From NCBI GenBank assembly GCA_018401645.1, contig JAGYKK010000008.1:1-64000 (forward strand): a stretch of DNA of 64,000 nucleotides. The letters run 5' to 3'. The notes under the pieces are model-generated. The model was not told the origin of the DNA. It worked only from the letters and a program-made list of their open reading frames with translations, and made no database searches. The DNA comes from Mycobacterium sp. (lineage in GTDB: Bacteria > Actinomycetota > Actinomycetes > Mycobacteriales > Mycobacteriaceae). The position numbers and the translations under genes were made by a program. This document shows positions 8,424-18,782 of the stretch, one piece after another (the first letter of the stretch is position 1; every line of letters begins with the position of its first letter).

Positions 8424-9419
8424 ATGAGTCGGCTCACCCACCACGTGGTACGCACGGGCGTATCGGCGGTGGCCGTGGCGACGGGCCTGATGGTTTTGGC
8501 TTCCACCAGCCAGACCCCCGACGGTTTCATTCAGACCGGGTTCCGCGGACCCCTCGCCGTCTTCGGAAATGCGGTGCCGGAAGATCCCGGTGACCTGCTA
8601 GCCATCGGTGATGGCTTCGGTGACGTCGGCGAGCTCGCCGCCATCTTGAACGCGCCCACGTCCGGAGCCCGCACCGAACCCCCGGCGGGCGTGATCTTCG
8701 AGGCCGGCACCGGAACGATCAGTGCCCCGGCGGCCATCGGTGCTCCGGTAACTCAGGCACCCATCACCAAGCAGTCGCTGACGCTGCCGAAAAACCCGGT
8801 CGTCGACGCCCAGGGCCGGGTGGACTGCACCGGATCGGTGAGTTGCATGACCGATCCGGTGACCAGGATGACCACGGTGACCTACGCCGATGGGGTGGTC
8901 GCGCTGGTCCAGCAGATCAATGACATGACGGTCGTCGCCTACAAGACCGTGACGCAGGTGCTGCCCAATCAGGTTCAGGCACTGCTGCCCCCGCCGATCC
9001 AACTTCCACTGCCTGCCGTGGCCCCGCGCCCCGCGGCAGCGGCGCCGCCGGTCCAAAGCCCGACCATTCAAGCTCCCGCCATCAAGGACCCCGAACCCCA
9101 GTCCGGGACGGCTGCGATTAAACCAGGTCCCGACGTCCTACCGCCGGCGGAGATCAGTGCCAGCACGGTCCGGCCGCGGATCGTCGTGACGACACCACCG
9201 AAGGACTTCGGTCCAGGACAGAGCCGCCCCAACAACCCGACCGGCGGCATCACCATTCCCACCTTCAAACCCACCAGCCCGCTGGACGTCGTGAAAGACG
9301 CCATCGGCTCCGTGGTGGACGCCGTGACCGGCCGTCCGGGTCCCTCGAAAACCATCAAGGCACCGTCGTCCCCGGGTGGCGGTGCCTCGGCAGATCGGGC
9401 TCCCGCCGACGGCGAGTAA
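8424..9419 (+). CDS. Secreted proline-rich protein, 331 aa
   Basis: An N-terminal hydrophobic segment (SAVAVATGLMVLAS) suggests Sec export. The central part carries one cysteine pair (VDCTGSVSCMTD) followed by MTTVTYADGVVALVQQIND. The last 150 residues are a low-complexity Pro/Ala/Thr region (LPPPIQLPLPAVAPRPAA, GGITIPTFKPTSP), typical of proteins that span or stick in the mycobacterial cell wall. The ATG is preceded by GAGAAAGGG at a workable distance. The stop is directly followed by the stop of htpX on the other strand. Function unknown. Confidence 0.8.
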   Translation: MSRLTHHVVRTGVSAVAVATGLMVLASTSQTPDGFIQTGFRGPLAVFGNAVPEDPGDLLAIGDGFGDVGELAAILNAPTSGARTEPPAGVIFEAGTGTISAPAAIGAPVTQAPITKQSLTLPKNPVVDAQGRVDCTGSVSCMTDPVTRMTTVTYADGVVALVQQINDMTVVAYKTVTQVLPNQVQALLPPPIQLPLPAVAPRPAAAAPPVQSPTIQAPAIKDPEPQSGTAAIKPGPDVLPPAEISASTVRPRIVVTTPPKDFGPGQSRPNNPTGGITIPTFKPTSPLDVVKDAIGSVVDAVTGRPGPSKTIKAPSSPGGGASADRAPADGE

Positions 9420-10283
9420 CTAGCCGCCGCCCGCCATCTTCTCCAAACGGGCGATCCGGTCCGCGACCGGAGGGTGCGTCGAGAACATCTTGCCCATCCG
9501 GTCCTTGGCGCTGAACGGGCTGGCGATCATCAGGTGCGCCTGGTCGGCCATTTGCGGACTCGGCGGCAGGGGCGCCTGCTCGACACCGCCGCTGATCTTG
9601 CGCAATGCTGAAGCCAATGCCAGCGGATCGCCGGACAACTGGGCACCGGACTGGTCCGCCTGGTATTCACGGGAGCGCGAAACAGACATTTTGATCACCG
9701 TCGCCGCCATCGGCGCTAGCAGCGAAACCAGCAGCAGCGCAAGCGGATTGGGTCCACGGCCACCGCCGCGGGCACCGGTGAACATCGCCATCTGGGCCAT
9801 GCCGGTGACCACCGAAGCCAGCGCGCCAGCCACGCACGAGATCAGGATGTCGCGGTTGTAGACGTGGGAGAGTTCGTGTGCCAGCACCGCGCGCAACTCC
9901 CGCTCGTCGAGCAGATTGAGGATGCCGGTGGTGCAGCACACCGCCGCGTTGCGGGGATTGCGTCCGGTGGCAAACGCATTGGGGTTGGCTGTGTCGCTGA
10001 TGTAGAGGCTGGGCATTGGTTGGTGCGCGGCGGTGGACAACTCGCGCACCATCGCGAAGATCTCCGGGGCCTGAACCTCGGTGATCGGCTGGGCCTTCAT
10101 CGCCTTCAGGGCCAGTTTGGCGCTGTTGAAGTACACGTAGACGTTCATGCCGACGGCCATCAGCACCGACAGGCCAAGGATGGACTTGTTCTGGAACAAC
10201 GATCCGATGAAGACGATCAGGGCCGACATGCCGACGAGCAGCACAAAGGTCTTCATCCGGTTGGCGGTGGGATGCCAAGTCAT
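9420..10283 (-). CDS. htpX: Membrane zinc metalloprotease HtpX
   Basis: HtpX is an integral-membrane M48 protease that degrades misfolded membrane proteins under heat or envelope stress. The zinc motif HELSH is at residues 136-140, the third ligand lies in [11 protein letters not shown], and two N-terminal membrane helices ([33 protein letters not shown]) plus two central ones fit the family. 287 residues, normal. The ATG is preceded by GGAGGA at 7 bases. It lies 70 bases downstream of grcC1 on the same strand, as in Rv0562-Rv0563. Confidence 0.96.
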   Translation of the reverse strand: MTWHPTANRMKTFVLLVGMSALIVFIGSLFQNKSILGLSVLMAVGMNVYVYFNSAKLALKAMKAQPITEVQAPEIFAMVRELSTAAHQPMPSLYISDTANPNAFATGRNPRNAAVCCTTGILNLLDERELRAVLAHELSHVYNRDILISCVAGALASVVTGMAQMAMFTGARGGGRGPNPLALLLVSLLAPMAATVIKMSVSRSREYQADQSGAQLSGDPLALASALRKISGGVEQAPLPPSPQMADQAHLMIASPFSAKDRMGKMFSTHPPVADRIARLEKMAGGG

Positions 10284-10353
10284 CTACGTCCTCCTTCAAG
10301 CGGCTCTAACCGGGAGAGTAACGCCCCGAAGTGGCGCGAAAGTTCCGGATCGA

Positions 10354-11361
10354 TCAACCGTGTCGGTTAACCGTGTAGTCCACCAGCGAAGCCAATGCCC
10401 GCCGCCCCGGCACATCGGGCAGCCCGGCCAACTCGGCCCGGGCCTGGGCGGCGTACTGCTGCACGGTCTGCTTGGCCGCGGCGATTCCGCCCGAGGCCCG
10501 CAGCAAGCCCAGTGCCTCGGCCAGCGCCCCCTCATCGGTCACCGGGCCGCTGAGCAACTGACGAAGTCGGTCCGCGGCCGGGCCGGTCTCCTCCAACGCA
10601 TAGAGCACCGGCAGCGTGTGGACGCCCTCACGCAGGTCGGTACCGGGCAGCTTGCCGGACTCGTCGGGGTCGCTGTCGATGTCGATGATGTCGTCGGCGA
10701 TCTGGAATACCGTCCCGATAATTCCGCCGATCCGGCCGAGCCGCTCGATCTGATCGGCGTTGGCGCCGGAGAAGGTCCCGCCGAACCGTCCGGCCGCGGC
10801 GATCAGACAGGCGGTCTTCTCCGAGACCACCTTGAGGTAGTGCGAGACGGCGTCGTCACCGTCTTCGGCGCCCTTGGTCTCCCGCATCTGACCGGTCACC
10901 AGCAGGGCGAATGTCTCGGCGATGATGCGCACCGCCTCGGGACCCAGATCCGCCACCAGCCGCGAGGCCGTCGCAAACAGATAATCCCCGGCGAGAATCG
11001 CGATGTTGTTGCCCCAGCGGGCATTCGCCGATGGTGCGCCGCGCCGCATCTGCGCCTCGTCCATCACGTCGTCGTGGTAGAGGGTTGCCAGGTGCACCAG
11101 TTCGATGACCGCGCCGGCCACGACAACATCCCCGGCACCGGGGTCCGGACCGATCTGGGCCGACAACAAGGTGAACAGTGGGCGAAAGCGCTTACCGCCG
11201 GCCTCGAACAAATGCAGCACGGCCTCGGTCATCAACTCGTCGCCACTGCTGAGTTCGGCGGCGATCAACTCGTCGACACGGGCAACACCGTCGCGAACCG
11301 CCCGGGCGAAGTCGGGGTCGCCAAAGTCCACGCCCGCCACCACGGTCGCCGGTGTTCTCAC
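10354..11361 (-). CDS. grcC1: Polyprenyl diphosphate synthase
   Basis: An all-trans prenyl diphosphate synthase (IspA/IspB superfamily), 335 residues. The first Asp-rich motif DDVMD is at residues 97-101 and the second is DDIID in FQIADDIIDIDSD. GGKRFRP near residue 55 is the substrate-binding arginine region. In mycobacteria the product probably feeds the isoprenoid chain of menaquinone, which fits its position divergent from menJ and close to the men genes; chain length cannot be read from sequence. The start is a GTG, 21 bases from the menJ start. Confidence 0.93.
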   Translation of the reverse strand: MRTPATVVAGVDFGDPDFARAVRDGVARVDELIAAELSSGDELMTEAVLHLFEAGGKRFRPLFTLLSAQIGPDPGAGDVVVAGAVIELVHLATLYHDDVMDEAQMRRGAPSANARWGNNIAILAGDYLFATASRLVADLGPEAVRIIAETFALLVTGQMRETKGAEDGDDAVSHYLKVVSEKTACLIAAAGRFGGTFSGANADQIERLGRIGGIIGTVFQIADDIIDIDSDPDESGKLPGTDLREGVHTLPVLYALEETGPAADRLRQLLSGPVTDEGALAEALGLLRASGGIAAAKQTVQQYAAQARAELAGLPDVPGRRALASLVDYTVNRHG

Positions 11362-11382
11362 CGACCTAACATACTGTGAGGC
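11362..11382. promoter_or_regulatory. Divergent leaderless promoter pair, grcC1 / menJ
   Basis: Only 21 bases separate the two start codons. On the minus strand TATGTT lies 6 bases before the grcC1 GTG; on the plus strand TACTGT lies 5 bases before the menJ ATG. Both fit the mycobacterial -10 pattern TANNNT and the two boxes overlap. Transcripts would begin at or beside the start codons, and each -35 region would lie inside the other gene. Confidence 0.55.
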
Positions 11383-12616
11383 ATGGGCGCATCAGCACCG
11401 GAGGTCCGAGCCGAGGTCGTCGTCGTCGGCGCCGGGCCGTCCGGGTCGGCGGCGGCGGCCTGGGCGGCCCGCGACGGACGCGACGTCCTGGTGGTCGATG
11501 CCTGCGAGTTCCCGCGCGACAAAGCATGCGGGGACGGACTGACCCCGCGCGCCGTCGCCGAACTGCACGCCCTGGGCCTCGGGGACTGGCTGGGCGGCCG
11601 AATCCACCACCACGGATTGCGGATGGCCGGATACGGTGCCAACGTCGAGGTGCGCTGGCCGGACCGGTCGTTCCCGGTGACCAGCAGTGCCGTGCCGCGC
11701 ACCGAACTCGATGACCGGATCCGCCGGGTCGCGGTGGACGCCGGGGCCGCCATGGCGCTGGGACGAAAATGCGTCGACGTGTCCCGAAACAGCGCGGGCC
11801 GGGTGGTGGGAGCGCTACTGGCCGACGGATCAAGGTGTGTGACTGGCTGATCGTCGCCGACGGTGCGCGTTCGCCACTGGGCCGGGTGCTGGGTCGGCAA
11901 TGGCATCCAGCAGACGGTGTACAGGGTGGCGCGCGCTGTATCTCCCTCTTACGCGGGCCGCCGAGCCGTGGATCACCTCGGATCTGGAACTGCTCCGCCG
12001 ACGGCCAGGTACACTGCCGGGTACGGCTGGATTTTTCCGCTCGGCAACGGTGAAGGTGAACATCGGCGTGGGTGCGCTGGCCACCGCCAGACGACCGACC
12101 GGAGTCGCCCTGCGACCACTCCTGCGCCACTACGTCGACCTCAAACGTTTCCGACTGGGGCTTCACCGGCCAGCGCGGGCACATGCCTCGGCACTGCTGC
12201 CAATGGGCGGTGCGGTCTCCAGGGTGGCCGGTGCGGGTGGATGCTCATCGGCGACGCCGCGGCGTGCGTGAGACCCGCTCAACGGCCAGGGCATCGACTA
12301 CGGACTGGAGACCGGCCGCCTGGCAGCCAGCTGCTGGAGTCCGGCGGGCCGGCGACAGCAGCGTGGCCGGCACTGCTGCAGGCGCACTATGGTCGCGGGT
12401 TCTCGGTGGCCCGCCGCCTCGGGCTGCTCCTGACGCTGCCCGGTTTCCTGCCGATGGTCCGGGCCACCTGGGGATGCACTCGGCCGCCCCGGTGAAGTGG
12501 CGGTGCGGGTGATGGGCAGCCTCGTCAGCGATGAGGACGACGTGGTGGCCCGAGCATGTGGCTGGTCGGGCGGGTCCGGTTCACGGCTACTGGATCGCCG
12601 AAAGCCGTTCTGCTAG
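11383..12616 (+). pseudogene. menJ: Menaquinone reductase MenJ, 3' two-thirds frameshifted
   Basis: MenJ is a geranylgeranyl-reductase-family flavoprotein that saturates one isoprene unit of menaquinone at the membrane. The clean first 150 residues hold the FAD site VVGAGPSGSAAAAWAA, DACEFPRDKACGDGLTPRA and RTELDD. After about 11830 the frame jumps repeatedly, yet WLIVADGARSPLGRVLG, YGWIFPLG, LIGDAA and the C-terminal MGSLVSDEDD can be joined. The stop TAG at 12614-12616 shares the palindrome CTAG with the convergent menG stop. Overall length matches a protein of about 408 residues. Equivalent to Rv0561c. Confidence 0.85.
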
Positions 12617-13288
12617 AAAGGTTTACGCGCCTGATGGGGCGACATTTGCCGGTAAGATTACGCCAGCTCACCTGCGACCAGCCCGCCTGCTCGATCCGGC
12701 GGGCTGAGCCTGTTGGTCAGGGGCCAGAGGCCCGGATGGACTCAGCCGAATACACGTAGGCCTCCGGGTTTGCTCGATACCATGCGGGCCACCAGCGGCA
12801 GTGCCTTCATCAGATACTCCTTGTACGCGGTGGCGAACACCGGTACTGCGGGAGTGGAGAATTCACACCACCAACGTGCCGCCGGGTTTGACGACCCGGG
12901 CCATCTCGCGCAGGCCGGCGCTCTCGTGTCGACAACGTTGCGCAACCTGACTGATCGTCACCGCATCGAACACGTCGTCGCCGAACGGCAACCGGGTCGC
13001 GTCGGCCCCGACTTTGGGCTGGGCGCGCCGTGGGCGTGCAGCATGCCGACCGAAGTCCGCCGCCAGACACCACGCCCCGGACAGCGTCTCGACCGTCGCC
13101 GCGCCAGTGCCGGCAAGCCCGAATCAGGACGGCGTCGCCGGGGCCGACCCCCAGAGCGGCGCGGGTGGCCCGGCGCCAGTAGCGGTCGCGCCCGGCCGAA
13201 AGCACCGTGTTGGTGATGTCGTAGCGCCGCGCCACCGCGTCGAACATCGACGCGACCGTGGATCCTTGTCCAGCGACGCGCGACTCAT
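12613..13288 (-). pseudogene. menG: Demethylmenaquinone methyltransferase, frameshifted
   Basis: The SAM-dependent methyltransferase (UbiE/MenG family) that makes the last step of menaquinone synthesis. Readable pieces are [10 protein letters not shown] at the start, [69 protein letters not shown] and QAGWSQVSWRNLTG near the end. At least four frame changes interrupt them. The start ATG at 13288 and the stop sharing CTAG with menJ bound the gene at about 225 residues, the normal size. It is the last gene of the minus-strand men cluster (Rv0558). Confidence 0.85.
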
Positions 13289-13298
13289 CACACCGACG

Positions 13299-13783
13299 CT
13301 ACCGGCAGTCGCTGTTCCCGCCGAACGAGAACAGCCGGGGCGGCCCGCGCAGATCAGCCAGCCAGCAATGCCATGGATGCGGCCGGGATGATCGCCAGGG
13401 CGGCGTTGCGATTCTGCACCCGAACCAGACTCGGATTGTTTCTTATCGAACTCGACGTAGATACGCATTCCGGTGGCCAACTCGGAGGGGATACAGCACG
13501 CCGAGTTCGGGCCGGTAGGCAATGCGGTCGGGGCCGACGAACTCACGGTCGAGCGCCGCCCAGGCCGGCCGAGCACCTCGGCTTCCGGCAACAGGTTAGC
13601 CTCGATCTGTCGATCGTTGCGCCGTACCCGACCACCAGCAGCACCGCCTGTAACGCGATGATGGCGGCGATGATCCACACAGCGGTCTTGGCCCAGCGCA
13701 ACGCTTTCCGTTCGCCGGTGTCGGTCAGGTCGGGGGTTGCGCCGGGAGCAGCGCGGTGTCCAGCAGTGCCCGCAGGCCGTTGC

Positions 13784-13787
<4 letters not shown>
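13299..13787 (-). pseudogene. DUF3592-type membrane protein, frameshifted
   Basis: About 163 residues in the Rv0556 position. It begins with a GTG (MSNGLRALLDTALLP) overlapping the menD stop, then DLTDTGERKALRWAKTAVW, one strong membrane helix (IIAAIIALQAVLLVVGY), then a soluble domain with EANLLPEAEVLGRPGRRSTV and ELATGMRIYVEFDKK, and ends near PPRLFSFGGNSDCR. Several indels break the frame. The conserved position between menD and menG suggests a link with the membrane side of menaquinone synthesis, but no activity is known to me. Confidence 0.75.
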
Positions 13788-15392
<1,605 letters not shown>

Positions 15393-15406
15393 GCCCATCT
15401 GGCGTG

Positions 15407-16174
15407 TCATGCGGACTTCCGGCAAGCACTGCAGCATGGCGTTGTTGACCGGGTCGGGCCGTTCCAGGAAACCGAGTTGGCCCGGCGTTGGCGATCTGGA
15501 TGCTAGCGGCCATGCGGCAGCTGCCTCGCCGACCTCCCGGCCCAGGGCCGGCGGCGTGATGACGTCGTCGGCGAATCCGATCACCAGCACCTCGGTGGCG
15601 ATCGACGGTAGGCGGGCAGCCGATTCTGAGTGGGCACGACGCTCAGCTGGGCCCAGCCAGGTTCCGCTTGAGCGGGGCCAGTGGTATCTCGAACCACTCG
15701 CCATCAGCTGCCGTCGGTGATGGTCTTGGGCGAGAAGTTTCCAGCGCGGACTTTCGCGGCGTAGGCCGGTAACATCCCATTGCCGAGGTTGTGAATCGAG
15801 ATCGGCGGCGCGGAACGCCTGCGGGTGTCATCTGACGGCCGCGGGTTCCCATCAGGACCGCCTGGGTGACCAGGTGCGGGTGGGACAGCATGAGTTCCTG
15901 GGCGATGAAGGCGCCCATGGACATTGCAACCAGCCGGACCGGTCCGCGATCACCGTGTCGATGAGTTCATCGGTGACCATCTCTGCGCCGTGGAGAACGC
16001 GGGCATCCTCGGTAGCGCCGATTCCCCGGTTGTCGAAGGTGATACATCGGTAAACCGGCGGCGATGAACGCCGGAACCTGATGGATGTGCCAGGTTCGGC
16101 CACACCGGCGGTGCGCCGGCCACAGGCAACACCGGATCGCCGGAGCCGACGTCGTCGTAGGCCAGGGTGCTCAC
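15407..16174 (-). pseudogene. bpoC: Alpha/beta hydrolase BpoC, frameshifted
   Basis: An alpha/beta-hydrolase fold protein of about 260 residues, placed between menC and menD as in Rv0554. Visible pieces are MSTLAYDDVGSGDPV at the GTG start, CITFDNRGIGATED, the nucleophile elbow region [50 protein letters not shown] and [18 protein letters not shown] near the end. It was named as a haloperoxidase, but its position recalls MenH, the SHCHC synthase of other bacteria; that role is inference. The stop is set from frame alignment and is approximate. Confidence 0.78.
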
Positions 16175-16206
16175 CGCGCGAGGCTATCTTGGTGCGAAGA
16201 CGGCAG

Positions 16207-17190
16207 TTATGGGAGCGGTCGGGGCGGGAGGGCGGCGGTTAAGAGGTGCAGAAGCAGGGCCTGGCAGGCCTTGATGCAGTCGATCCACCAGTCCCGGCGC
16301 GGGGCGGGGCCGCCGGGGTGTGGTGAGGCGGGCGGGGTCGAGGCGTCGCCCACCGGCAGGCAGCCGTCGACGAGATTGAATCGGCGACGTCGTCGATGAA
16401 AGTCCCCAGTACCCAGTCCGCAGGCGTACCAACCGGGGCAGCGCGGACGCGGCGGTCAGTCCGGCGGCGATGCCGACCGCGGAATCAGGGCACTGGAAAT
16501 CACCACCGGGATGTCGATCGCCGCAGCGATGTCCAGCGGTGCCGCACCCCGCCCCAACGGGGCGACCTTGAAGCACCGCGATGTCAGCGGCTCCCGCGCG
16601 CGCACCACCGCCAGCGGGTCGGCGGCTTTGCGGATGCTTTCGTCGGCGGCCACCGGCACGGTGATCCCGCAGGCAGCCAGCGCGAGCAAGATTCGGCGAC
16701 CGTGGCGCACGGTTGCTCGAGGGTATTCCAGCGGTCCGTCGGTGCACAGCGCAGCGCGGCCGCAACGGCCTGCTCCACACTCAGGCGCCGTTGGCATCCA
16801 CCCGAACCACCAGTATCAACGCCCGCACGGCGACCGGGCCACGTCGTCAACCAGTGTCTGGCTGGCGGACTCGGCGACTTTGACCTTGGCGGTCGCACCG
16901 GGAAACCGGGCCAGCACCTCCGGCACCTGTCCGGCCGGAACCGCCGGGACGGTCGCGTTGATCCGAATGGAGTCCCGGCGGAGCGAAGGCTTTGTCCCGT
17001 AGGCGGATTCGATCGCCGCGGCCAGCCAGGGCGCGGCCTGCGCCGGTGGATATTCGAGGAACGCGCCGAACTCGCCCCAGCCGGACGGGCCGTCGATCAG
17101 CGCGACTTCGCGCACCGTGATGCCGCGAAAGCGCACCCGCATCGGCAGTGCGACGACATGCAGACGTTCCAGCAGGTCGTCTGCCCGCAT
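16207..17190 (-). pseudogene. menC: o-Succinylbenzoate synthase MenC, 3' half frameshifted
   Basis: An enolase-superfamily dehydratase that converts SHCHC to o-succinylbenzoate. The first 120 residues are clean: LLERLHVVALPMRVRFRGI, GWGEFGAFLEYPP and AKVKVAES with the catalytic lysines. Downstream pieces are PVAADESIRKAADPLAVV, FKVAPLG, AIDIPVVISSAL and GIAAGLTAASALP. The start ATG overlaps the stop of the upstream acyl-CoA ligase as TGATG. The C-terminal 40 residues are uncertain, so the stop may be misplaced. Equivalent to Rv0553. Confidence 0.85.
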
Positions 17191-18764
17191 CAGATGGCGC
17201 GGTCGCGGTTCTCCCAGTAGGGCTTACGCAGATCCTTCTTGAGTAGTTTTCCGGTGGGATTGCGCGGCAACTCGACCATGATCTCCACGCTGCGCGGGCA
17301 CTTGTACCCCGCCAACCTTTCCTTGCACCAAGCGATGAGTTCCTCCGGAGAGGCTTCCTGCCCGGAGGACAGTTCGACGACGGCCTTCACCGACTCCCCC
17401 CACTTCTCGTCGGGGATACCGAAGACCGCGGCGTCCCCGACGGCCGGGTGATCGGTCAGTGCGCGTTCGACCTCGACGGAGTAGATGTTCTCCCCGCCGG
17501 AAATGATCATGTCCTTGAGTCGGTCCTCGACGAAGACGTACCCACCTTCGTCGACGCGGCCGATGTCGCCGGTGCGGAACCAGCCGTCCTCGGTGATCGC
17601 CTCCTTGGTGGCATCGGGCTTGTTGTGATAGCCCTGCATCAACTGGGGGGTGCGGAACCATAGCTCGCCGGGTTGTCCCTGCGGGACGTCTTCGAGGGTG
17701 TCGGGATTGACCACCTTGACCTCGACCTCGAGGGCGGCCTGCCCGGCACTGGTGAGGCGCTCGGGGCGGGACTCGTCGCGGTGCGCCTCCGCGCCCAGGA
17801 CGGTCACCGCACCGCACACCTCGGTCAGGCCGTATACCTGGACGAAATCGGTGTTCGGGAAGTCCTTGAGCGCCTGGCGCAGCAACGCCGGCGGCATCGG
17901 CGATGCGCCGTAGACGAAGGTGCGCAACTTGTTGAACAGTGCGATCCCGTCGGGGCCCAGTTCCATCACCTTGGCCAGCACCGCCGGCACCAGGAAGGTG
18001 CGGGTGGCACCGGCCAGCATGGCCCCGGCCAGCGAGGCGCCGTCGACCTCGCGGGTCACGAAGCTGGGAATGCCGGCGTGGATACCCAACTGCGCGTAGG
18101 AGGAGCCGCCCACATGGAACAGCGGCATGGACACCATGTTGATGTCGTCGGGTTCGAACTCGGCGAAGGCGCCCCCGGCGTTCATGGTGTGCGCCAGCAG
18201 GTTGCCCTGAGTCAGCCTGATTCCCTTCGGGTTTCCGGTGGTGCCCGAGGAATACATGATTACCGCAACATCTTCGGGGGTGACGTCGGCACCGCGGCCC
18301 CGTGGTGTCGCGGCGGCCAGCATTGCCTCGTACTCGTCGGAGTCGGTGCCCTCGGGGGTGAGCTCGATGACGTGGGCGACCCCCGGCAAGTGGTCGCGGA
18401 TCTTCTCGATCCCGGGCAGGAGTTCGGTGCCGACGATCAGCAGCTTGGCGCCGGAATCATTGAGGACGTAATCCGTCTCGGCGCCCGCCAACCGGAAGTT
18501 GATGATCGCCGTCGCGGCCCCGAGGGATGCCGCGGCGATCGTGGTCTCGATACACGCCGGGTGATTCTTGTCCAGGAAGGCGACGACGTCACCGCGGCCG
18601 ATCCCGCGCTCGGCGAGTGCCCCGGCAAGACGGCGGATGCGGTCATCGAACTGCGCCCAGGTCCAGGACCGGCTCAGGTAGGTGATCGCGACGCCGTCCG
18701 GGTTGGTTTTCGCCCAGTAGGCCGGTCGGTCGTCGAGGAAGCGAGGATCAGGAGGTTGCTGCAT
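17190..18764 (-). CDS. Acyl-CoA synthetase (AMP-forming), 524 aa
   Basis: An ANL-superfamily adenylate-forming ligase that activates a carboxylic acid as its CoA thioester. The P-loop is MYSSGTTGNPKG, followed by MPLFHVGGSSY, YGLTEVCGAV, the hinge region RTGDIGRVDEGGYVFVEDRLKDMI and the catalytic lysine in NPTGKLLKKDLR. The length is typical. The frame is clean. It is distinct from fadD8, which is also present, and lies where M. tuberculosis, from memory, has a different gene. It starts 18 bases after the MFS transporter and its stop overlaps the menC start by one base, so it is probably co-transcribed and translationally coupled with menC. Substrate unknown; a fatty or aromatic acid is possible. 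Confidence 0.93.
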   Translation of the reverse strand: MQQPPDPRFLDDRPAYWAKTNPDGVAITYLSRSWTWAQFDDRIRRLAGALAERGIGRGDVVAFLDKNHPACIETTIAAASLGAATAIINFRLAGAETDYVLNDSGAKLLIVGTELLPGIEKIRDHLPGVAHVIELTPEGTDSDEYEAMLAAATPRGRGADVTPEDVAVIMYSSGTTGNPKGIRLTQGNLLAHTMNAGGAFAEFEPDDINMVSMPLFHVGGSSYAQLGIHAGIPSFVTREVDGASLAGAMLAGATRTFLVPAVLAKVMELGPDGIALFNKLRTFVYGASPMPPALLRQALKDFPNTDFVQVYGLTEVCGAVTVLGAEAHRDESRPERLTSAGQAALEVEVKVVNPDTLEDVPQGQPGELWFRTPQLMQGYHNKPDATKEAITEDGWFRTGDIGRVDEGGYVFVEDRLKDMIISGGENIYSVEVERALTDHPAVGDAAVFGIPDEKWGESVKAVVELSSGQEASPEELIAWCKERLAGYKCPRSVEIMVELPRNPTGKLLKKDLRKPYWENRDRAI

Positions 18765-18782
18765 GTGTCCCAGCCTGCCACG

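Noticed and set aside
12680..12705. Perfect GCCCGCC...GGCGGGC hairpin that looks like a terminator between menJ and menG
   Set aside because: It lies inside the menG coding sequence (the ARRIEQAGW region) and has no T tract; it is a product of GC-rich codons.
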